From Verrucomicrobiota bacterium (GTDB lineage Bacteria; Verrucomicrobiota; Verrucomicrobiia; Limisphaerales; UBA1100), in assembly GCA_028872645.1 (NCBI GenBank), contig JAPKDK010000023.1, positions 1 to 19,531 of the forward strand: a stretch of 19,531 bases of DNA, given 5' to 3'. Position 1 is the first letter of the stretch. Each line of letters starts with the position of its first letter. The position numbers and the translations under genes were made by a program. Below the pieces are notes generated by a model that was not told the DNA's origin, ran no database searches, and worked only from the letters and a program-made list of their open reading frames with translations. This document shows, in pieces, positions 14,786 through 19,531 of this stretch.

Positions 14786-16150
14786 TTAAATCTCCCAACC
14801 AGCGCGGTACTCTTTGGTGGCAAACGCGGTGGCTTTTTTGTTTGAGGACTGGAGTTTTTTGGCGTTCCAGTCGAAGCCTTCGCCGACGCGCATCGCGATG
14901 TTGCCCAACAGGATGGCTTCGGTGAAGTTGCCGGCGTGGTTGAAATTGGAGAGGGCGAGCTTGGGATCGTTGGCCTTGATGGCTTCGGCCCACTCAAGTT
15001 TCATGCCCACGTCGCCTTTGTTGTTGCGCGCGAGCACGGGGTCGGGCTTCTTAAATTCCGGTGCTGCTTTGCCGCCGGGCACGGGGAGGAGTTTCCACGC
15101 GGCGCCGTAATCGTTGGGGGAGTATAAAATACCTTTGGTGCCGACGATGAGCGAGCCGCTTCCGGGGGGATTGTTGCCGTGGAAGAGCTCGGCGGGGGGC
15201 AGTTTCTTTTTGCCATTTTGTTTACCTTCGTACCAAAAGAAATCCACCGGACCGCGGCCTTTGATTGCGGGGAATTTTAGTTTGATCACGGCCCATGCGG
15301 GAAAGGTCTCGGGGTTGATGGGGCCGACAGTGATGGGCTCGACCCACGTCGGTTGCGTGAGGCTGCAGCCCATATAAGCGAGGTTGGCAGTGTGGCAGGC
15401 CATATCGCCCATTGCGCCGGTGCCGTAGTCCCACCAGCCGCGCCATTTGAATGGATGATAGCCGGCGTTGTACGGACGCATCTTGGCGGGGCCAATGAAG
15501 GAATCCCAATCGACGGTGTCGGGCACGGCTTGTTCGGGCAACTGCGCGGTGACGCCCGGCGCTTGGGGCCACACGGGGCGGTTGGTCCACACGTGGCATT
15601 CTTTGATGGTGCCGATGGCGCCCGCCCACAACGCCTCGACGCCTTCGCGCATACCAGTCATCGAGGTGCCTTGGTTTCCCATTTGGGTGCACACTTTATT
15701 TTTCTTTGCCTCGAGGCGCATTTGGCGTGCTTCCCAAACGGTGTGGGCCAGTGGTTTTTGGCAGTAAACGTGAATACCCTGGCGCATCGCGCGGATGGCG
15801 GCGGGGGCGTGCGTGTGGTCGGGGGTGGACACGGTGCAGGCGTCGATCTCCTTGCCCATCTTGTCGAGCATCTCGCGGAAGTCGGTAAATTTTTTGGCCT
15901 TGGGAAAATTCTTGGCCGCGCCCGCGCCTCGGCGGAAATCCACATCGCAAAGCGCAACGACGTCGCCAATCTGTCCCGCGCCATTGATATCGCTGCCGCC
16001 TTTGCCGCCCACGCCGATGCCGGCAACGGCAAGGCGTTCATTCGCGCCAAAAACGCGGGAGGGGAGAAAGTTCAGCGCGAGGGCCGAGGCCGTGCCGGCC
16101 TTGAGGATGTCGCGTCGGGTGTAGGATTTGATGAATGTTTTGTGTGTCAT
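14786..16150 (-). CDS. Tat-exported Gfo/Idh/MocA-family oxidoreductase (copy 1)
   Basis: NAD(P)-dependent oxidoreductase of the glucose-fructose oxidoreductase/inositol dehydrogenase family, 454 aa. A Tat signal, YTRRDILKAG (10-19) plus a hydrophobic stretch to SRVFGAN, sends it across the membrane, as for glucose-fructose oxidoreductase, which carries its cofactor with it. The Rossmann motif is GIGVGGKG (44-51). STPDHTHA (108-115) and QKPLAH (131-136) follow; QKP replaces the usual EKP while keeping the Lys. MGNQGTS and HVWTNRPVWPQ, then WRGWWDYGTGAMGDMACH, mark the bacteroidetes/PVC-type subgroup. ATG at 16150 has no clear Shine-Dalgarno. Paralogue of the gene at 16295-17635 with strong similarity throughout. 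Likely works on sugars or polyols taken from polysaccharide breakdown, an inference from family and the nearby sulfatase. It is followed after 2 bp by the secreted two-domain protein. Confidence 0.92.
   Translation of the reverse strand: MTHKTFIKSYTRRDILKAGTASALALNFLPSRVFGANERLAVAGIGVGGKGGSDINGAGQIGDVVALCDVDFRRGAGAAKNFPKAKKFTDFREMLDKMGKEIDACTVSTPDHTHAPAAIRAMRQGIHVYCQKPLAHTVWEARQMRLEAKKNKVCTQMGNQGTSMTGMREGVEALWAGAIGTIKECHVWTNRPVWPQAPGVTAQLPEQAVPDTVDWDSFIGPAKMRPYNAGYHPFKWRGWWDYGTGAMGDMACHTANLAYMGCSLTQPTWVEPITVGPINPETFPAWAVIKLKFPAIKGRGPVDFFWYEGKQNGKKKLPPAELFHGNNPPGSGSLIVGTKGILYSPNDYGAAWKLLPVPGGKAAPEFKKPDPVLARNNKGDVGMKLEWAEAIKANDPKLALSNFNHAGNFTEAILLGNIAMRVGEGFDWNAKKLQSSNKKATAFATKEYRAGWEI
14792..14796 (-). 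promoter_or_regulatory. Ribosome binding site that fixes a TTG start
   Basis: GGGAG on the minus strand, 8 nt upstream of the TTG at 14783, lying inside the final codons of the oxidoreductase gene. It supports the TTG start of the secreted two-domain protein over any upstream start in that frame. Confidence 0.75.
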
Positions 16151-16225
16151 GAGATTTGCTGATGCGGTTCAGCGGTTGGTTGAGTATCGACCGTGCGCGA
16201 GGATGCGCAAGGGTTTTTTTTGTTA

Positions 16226-16289
16226 AACCGCCAAGACTCAAAGGCGCCAAGTTCTCTTTTTCTTGGCGGCTTTGCAACTTGGCGGTTCA
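16226..16289. repeat. Nested inverted repeat, copy 1
   Basis: Outer arms AACCGCCAAG (16226-16235) and CTTGGCGGTT (16278-16287) are perfect 10-bp inverted copies. Inner arms CGCCAAG (16245-16251) and CTTGGCG (16262-16268) flank a 10-nt loop. A run of eight T precedes the left arm. A second copy with the same layout lies at 17681-17738. This one sits between the two Gfo/Idh genes, 75 bp before the ATG of copy 1. Confidence 0.82.
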
Positions 16290-16294
16290 TCTGC

Positions 16295-17635
16295 TCACCA
16301 CCCCCAGCCCTTGCGGTGTTCGCGACGGACGAAGCGGTTGGCTTTGGCGCTTTTGGCGCGGCCTTTTTTGGGGTCCCACTCGAGCGGTTCGTTGGCGCGG
16401 ATGGCGAGGTTGCCGAGCAGCACGACCTCGGTGTACGGGCCGGCGATTTCAAATCGGCTCAGCGGCGCGTGGCCTTTGCCGGCGGCGGCATCGAGCCATT
16501 CGCTGTAGTTGCTCTTCACGCGCGGGATGGTGCGCGGGGTGGTTTTTTCAATGTGCTTCACTTCGTCGACATCGCGGCCGGTGACTTTCCAACTATTGCG
16601 AAAACGGTTGAAGAAAAGTTTCCCCTTCGTACCGACGAGCATTGAGCCGAAGCTGCCTTGGCGACCACCCTTTGCCATATTCACGCCGCCGGTGGTTTCC
16701 AGCGAGGGGGCATTTTGCACGCCGTCTTTTTTGCCATCGTACCAAACGAGCTTCACCGGCGGACGCTTCCCGCGCGCGGGGAATTGATAATCGATGACGG
16801 CCCATTTGGGTGGGCTTTCTTTAGTGCCGCCGCCGTGCTGTGCCTCCACGTGCGTGGGCACGCCCAGCTCGAGGCTCCACCAAGCCATATCCATCAAGTG
16901 ACACGCCATATCGCCCAGCGCGCCCGTGCCGAAATCCCACCAACCACGCCACGCGAAGGGCACGTAGCCTTTGCCGTATTCGCGGAAGGGCGCAGGGCCG
17001 AGCCACAAATCCCAATCCACACCGGCGGGCACTGCCGCCTTGAGCGGGCGCGACGCCATGCCTTGCGGCCAACCGGGGCGGTTGGTCCACACGTGCGCCT
17101 CGGTGACGTCGCCGATGATGCCCGCGCGCACCAGCTCCACCACGCGCCGGATGGGTTCACCGGCGTGCGCTTGGTTACCCATCTGCGTGGCCACGCCACT
17201 CTCGCCCGCCATGCGTACCAACTCGCGCGCTTCCCAAATATCATGCGTGAGCGGTTTTTGCGTGTAACAGTGTTTGCCCATTTGCATCGCCTTCATCGTG
17301 GCCACGGCGTGGGTGTGGTCGGGGGTGGAAATGGTGCAGGCGTCGATGCTTTTGCCCATTTTATCGAGCATCACGCGGAAGTCGGTGAAGCGTTTTGCTT
17401 TGGGATATTTTTTGAACGAACCCGCGCCGCGCCCTTGGTCCACATCGCAGAGCGCGACGATGTCCGCCCCGGCTGCCGCCGAGCCATTGATGTCGGCTGT
17501 GCCTTTTCCGCCCGCGCCAATGCCGGCCACCGCCATGCGCGCGTTGGCACCGAAGACGCGTGAGGGGAAAAAGTTAAACGCAAACGCGGAAGCCGCGCCG
17601 GCGTGAATGGCTTGTCGACGTGTGATGCGGAGCAT
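16295..17635 (-). CDS. Tat-exported Gfo/Idh/MocA-family oxidoreductase (copy 2)
   Basis: Paralogue of the gene at 14786-16150, 446 aa. Tat signal ITRRQAIHAG (4-13) with hydrophobic stretch to SRVFGAN; Rossmann motif GIGAGGKG (38-45); STPDHTHA (103-110); QKPLTHDIWEAR (126-137); MGNQAH; HVWTNRPGWPQG; WRGWWDFGTGALGDMACH. The substrate domain differs more from copy 1 than the Rossmann half does, for example a GGGTKESPPKWAVIDYQFP segment and a GGVNMAKGGRQGSFGS loop. The substrates may therefore differ. The ATG at 17635 lies at the expected distance before the twin arginine, but no good Shine-Dalgarno is visible. The product should be soluble outside the cytoplasm with a bound nucleotide. Function beyond family is not readable. 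Confidence 0.92.
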   Translation of the reverse strand: MLRITRRQAIHAGAASAFAFNFFPSRVFGANARMAVAGIGAGGKGTADINGSAAAGADIVALCDVDQGRGAGSFKKYPKAKRFTDFRVMLDKMGKSIDACTISTPDHTHAVATMKAMQMGKHCYTQKPLTHDIWEARELVRMAGESGVATQMGNQAHAGEPIRRVVELVRAGIIGDVTEAHVWTNRPGWPQGMASRPLKAAVPAGVDWDLWLGPAPFREYGKGYVPFAWRGWWDFGTGALGDMACHLMDMAWWSLELGVPTHVEAQHGGGTKESPPKWAVIDYQFPARGKRPPVKLVWYDGKKDGVQNAPSLETTGGVNMAKGGRQGSFGSMLVGTKGKLFFNRFRNSWKVTGRDVDEVKHIEKTTPRTIPRVKSNYSEWLDAAAGKGHAPLSRFEIAGPYTEVVLLGNLAIRANEPLEWDPKKGRAKSAKANRFVRREHRKGWGW

Positions 17636-17680
17636 GGATAAAGGTTGAGGGGAGATGGCGAAATTGGAAAGATTTTTTTC

Positions 17681-17738
17681 TGAACCGCCAAGGCACCAAA
17701 CAAAATGAAGCTTGGCGTCTTAACGGCTTGGCGGTTCA
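17681..17738. repeat. Nested inverted repeat, copy 2
   Basis: Perfect 12-bp outer arms TGAACCGCCAAG (17681-17692) and CTTGGCGGTTCA (17727-17738). The inner arms are imperfect: GGCACCAAA (17693-17701) against CTTGGCG (17711-17717). A seven-T run precedes the left arm, as in copy 1. It lies 45 bp before the ATG of Gfo/Idh copy 2 and ends 11 bp before the small membrane-protein gene on the plus strand. Confidence 0.85.
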
Positions 17739-17749
17739 ATCCCCGCGCT

Positions 17750-18055
17750 ATGGATGATCTGCGCGACTATGCGTTTCAATATTACGGCTGCGATTGGGCG
17801 GCGATGGTGTTTACGTTTCTTTCCATTTACCTGCTGGGCAATCTCAACCGCCTTGGATTCGTGATGGGCATTGCGGCAAACATTTTTTGGTTCAGTTATG
17901 GTTATATGACCGAGAGCCTCGCCAATATGCTGTGCAGTATGGTGGTGATGCTGCTGCAATTTCGCGGGTGGCAAAAATGGACGCGTGAATCTGAAAAATC
18001 GATAAGGCCGAACCGGAAACCGCCTGACGCAAGCTCGACATCAGCCACAAACTGA
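17750..18055 (+). CDS. Small 3-TM membrane protein, half-PnuC/PQ-loop-like
   Basis: 101-aa inner-membrane protein with three predicted TM segments (about 14-30, 34-52 and 56-74) and a polar, Ser/Pro-rich tail. The order WAAMVFTFLSIYLLG, LGFVMGIAANIFWFSYGY, then SLANMLCSMVVMLLQFRGWQKW resembles the three-helix half of PnuC or SemiSWEET-type proteins. Such small proteins can dimerise to form a carrier. I chose ATG at 17750. A longer frame from 17705 would start inside the inverted repeat and adds residues unlike a membrane-protein start. No strong Shine-Dalgarno is visible. A substrate such as a nicotinamide or sugar compound cannot be assigned. Confidence 0.65.
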   Translation: MDDLRDYAFQYYGCDWAAMVFTFLSIYLLGNLNRLGFVMGIAANIFWFSYGYMTESLANMLCSMVVMLLQFRGWQKWTRESEKSIRPNRKPPDASSTSATN

Positions 18056-18103
18056 AGTAGCTATCGCACCGATTCCGGATGAACCGGATCATCCCTGACA
18101 CTT

Positions 18104-18676
18104 ATGAATTCACGCTCATTCCTCGCCGCGCTGGCCGCCGCCTTTGTCGTTTTTGTCTGGCAAGGTATTTCGCATATGGCCCTGCCGTAGTTTCACGATT
18201 CACTCAACAAATTTGAAAACGAAACCGCGATGGTGAAGGCGTTCAAAGCCAACATCAAGGCCGACGGCATTTACCATTTGCCACAGGCCAATATGAAAGA
18301 CAAAGCCGCCTACGAAGCGGCGACGAAACAAATGGAAACCGGCGTCTCCGTGTTTGTCGTCGTGAAACTCAACGGCCGTGGCGGAATGGCGCAATCGCTG
18401 GTGCATCAGTTTATTTATAATCTTCTCGGCGCGCTGTTCGTCACTTTTTTACTCACCAAACTTTCGCACTCGGGCACAGGCTGTCGCGTGGGCGTCACGG
18501 TGTTTTTCTCACTGTTCGCCATCGTCACCGCCATCCTCCCCAGCTGGTCGTGGTGGGCTTTCTCCAATTCGTTTACCGGATTTATGGTCTTCGATCATCT
18601 CGTGAGCTGGACGCTCGCAGGCTTTGTGCTGGCCAAGCTCGTGCCCAAAAATGATGAGTCCAAACCGGCTCCATAA
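18104..18676 (+). pseudogene. Membrane-protein gene interrupted by an in-frame amber codon
   Basis: The frame from ATG at 18104 reads MNSRSFLAALAAAFVVFVW, GISHMALP, then TAG at 18188-18190, and continues without a break as FHDSLNKFENETAMVKAF to TAA at 18676. Read through, it would be 190 codons. The N-terminal helix (4-20) and the later helices (about residues 102-118, 125-142, 150-178) are all in the same frame. The pattern ALP-x-FHDSLNKF recalls small PVC-group membrane proteins with LPW-H-x-x-LNKF, so the lost residue was probably Trp (TGG to TAG). A 148-aa product could restart at ATG 18230, but it would lack the first helix. TAG is a normal stop in this genome, ending the genes at 1944 and 8881. 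It could be a true nonsense mutation or a sequencing error. Function unknown. Confidence 0.75.
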
Positions 18677-18736
18677 GAATCCGAGTAAATCCGTGTCTTG
18701 CCTTCGGGCCAATTGAGTGCTTGCATCGACGCACAC

Positions 18737-19531
18737 GTGAAACGCACCACTCTTTTCCTATTGGGGCTGCTTCTGCTGCCATCACTCCACGCTGCACAGC
18801 GTCCGAACATTCTATTCGTCTTCACCGACGACCATGCGGCGCACGCCATCAGCGCTTATGGTTCGAAGATTAACACCACGCCCAATATGGATCGGCTGGC
18901 GAAGGAGGGGATGCTTTTTGAGAAATGTTATGTGTCCAATTCCATTTGCGGGCCAAGCCGCGCGGTGATTCTTACCGGCAAATATAATCACCTCAACGGC
19001 TACTACCGCAACGGGCTCACGTTCGATGGCTCGCAAATGACGTTTCCCAAACTGCTCGGCAAAGCCGGCTACGCCACGGCGATGATTGGCAAATGGCATT
19101 TGAAAAGCACGCCGACGGGCTTTGATTATTTCGATGTGCTCGTCGGCCAAGGGCCTTATTACAATCCGCCAATGAAAACGACGAACGCGGAGGGCAACGT
19201 CGTCACCGTGAAACACACCGGTTATACGACCGATATCATCACCGATAAAGCCCTCGCGTGGCTCAAGAATGATCGCGACACATCTAAACCCTTTATGTTG
19301 ATGTACCAACACAAAGCCCCGCACCGCAACTGGCAACCGGGGCCGAAGTATTTGAATATGTTCGACGGCGTGGACATCCCCGAGCCGGAAACTTTGTGGG
19401 ACGATTACGAAGGCCGTACTTCCGCCGCGCACAAACAAGCGATGACCGTCGCGCGGCATCTCAGCGCCAACGACCTCAAGCTCAACGCCGGCCCCAACAA
19501 CCTCAACGCCGCCCAAAAGAAAATTTGGGAC
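18737..19531 (+). CDS. Secreted Cys-type sulfatase, 3' end beyond the window
   Basis: Hydrolase of sulfate esters, probably on sulfated polysaccharides. The frame from GTG at 18737 runs to the right edge (265 codons). It starts with a signal peptide (MKRTTLFLLGLLLLPSLHA, 1-19), then PNILFVFTDDHA (23-34, Asp31 and Asp32 as calcium ligands). The maturation motif CGPSR (71-75) follows, in which Cys71 would become formylglycine. LTG (79-81) and GKWHL (118-122, Lys119 and His121) are in the expected order. QHKAPHRNW downstream fits the family's second substrate block. About half of a normal ~480-550-aa sulfatase is missing. An in-frame TTG at 18713 is less likely because it would put eight residues before the signal peptide. 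Maturation needs a formylglycine-generating enzyme, which is not in this window. Confidence 0.92.
   Translation, partial: MKRTTLFLLGLLLLPSLHAAQRPNILFVFTDDHAAHAISAYGSKINTTPNMDRLAKEGMLFEKCYVSNSICGPSRAVILTGKYNHLNGYYRNGLTFDGSQMTFPKLLGKAGYATAMIGKWHLKSTPTGFDYFDVLVGQGPYYNPPMKTTNAEGNVVTVKHTGYTTDIITDKALAWLKNDRDTSKPFMLMYQHKAPHRNWQPGPKYLNMFDGVDIPEPETLWDDYEGRTSAAHKQAMTVARHLSANDLKLNAGPNNLNAAQKKIWD

Noticed and set aside
14784..14993. N-terminal extension of the two-domain secreted protein
   Set aside because: The upstream part is the shadow of the Gfo/Idh 3' end; the TTG with GGGAG gives a clean signal peptide.
18104..18676. TAG as a reassigned sense codon in this genome
   Set aside because: TAG ends the SDR at 1944 and the M20 gene at 8881, each directly before another gene, so it acts as a normal stop.
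18812..19516. 234-aa minus-strand frame antisense to the sulfatase
   Set aside because: The plus strand carries the sulfatase CxPSR and metal motifs; the antisense frame has no motif.

Overview
The window looks like chromosomal DNA from a Gram-negative, GC-rich bacterium of the PVC group, most probably a Verrucomicrobiota member of the Pedosphaera/Limisphaerales type. This is inferred from the mix of Tat-exported Gfo/Idh/MocA oxidoreductases, a secreted Cys-type sulfatase, a Tat-exported enolase-superfamily protein and a Sel1 protein. No rRNA, tRNA, CRISPR array or transposase was seen.

Region 1 (1-6364, all minus strand) is a tight six-gene run. In transcription order it holds an HMG-CoA-reductase-like protein, a PlsC-type acyltransferase, an alkyl-DHAP synthase (AGPS) homologue, a DHRS7B-like short-chain dehydrogenase, a second PlsC acyltransferase, and leucyl aminopeptidase PepA, which is cut by the window edge. 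Gene joints are overlaps of 8 and 1 bp or gaps of 2, 5 and 16 bp. Four of the six match successive steps of ether-phospholipid synthesis: acyl-DHAP, then alkyl-DHAP, then alkyl-glycerol-3-phosphate, then the 2-acyl product. I regard this as the key system in the window. A terminator-like hairpin lies directly before the first gene.

Region 2 (6453-10194, minus) has an RND/MMPL-type 12-TM exporter and, just upstream of it, a secreted M20 amidohydrolase. Region 3 (10286-12075, plus) has a Tat-exported enolase-superfamily protein that overlaps by one base a 140-aa internally shortened DUF885 protein. Region 4 (12060-13844, minus) is a 15-repeat Sel1 protein that overlaps the DUF885 remnant tail to tail by 16 bp.

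Region 5 (14073-17635, minus) has two paralogous Tat-exported Gfo/Idh/MocA oxidoreductases. The downstream one is followed after 2 bp by a secreted two-domain protein that starts with TTG and ends in a strong UUCG-loop terminator. Each oxidoreductase carries in its 5' region one copy of a ~60-bp nested inverted repeat. Region 6 (17750-19531, plus) has a small 3-TM membrane protein, a membrane-protein gene broken by an in-frame amber codon, and the first 265 codons of a secreted sulfatase.

Motif calls rest on reading translations and on remembered family sequences. No database search was run.
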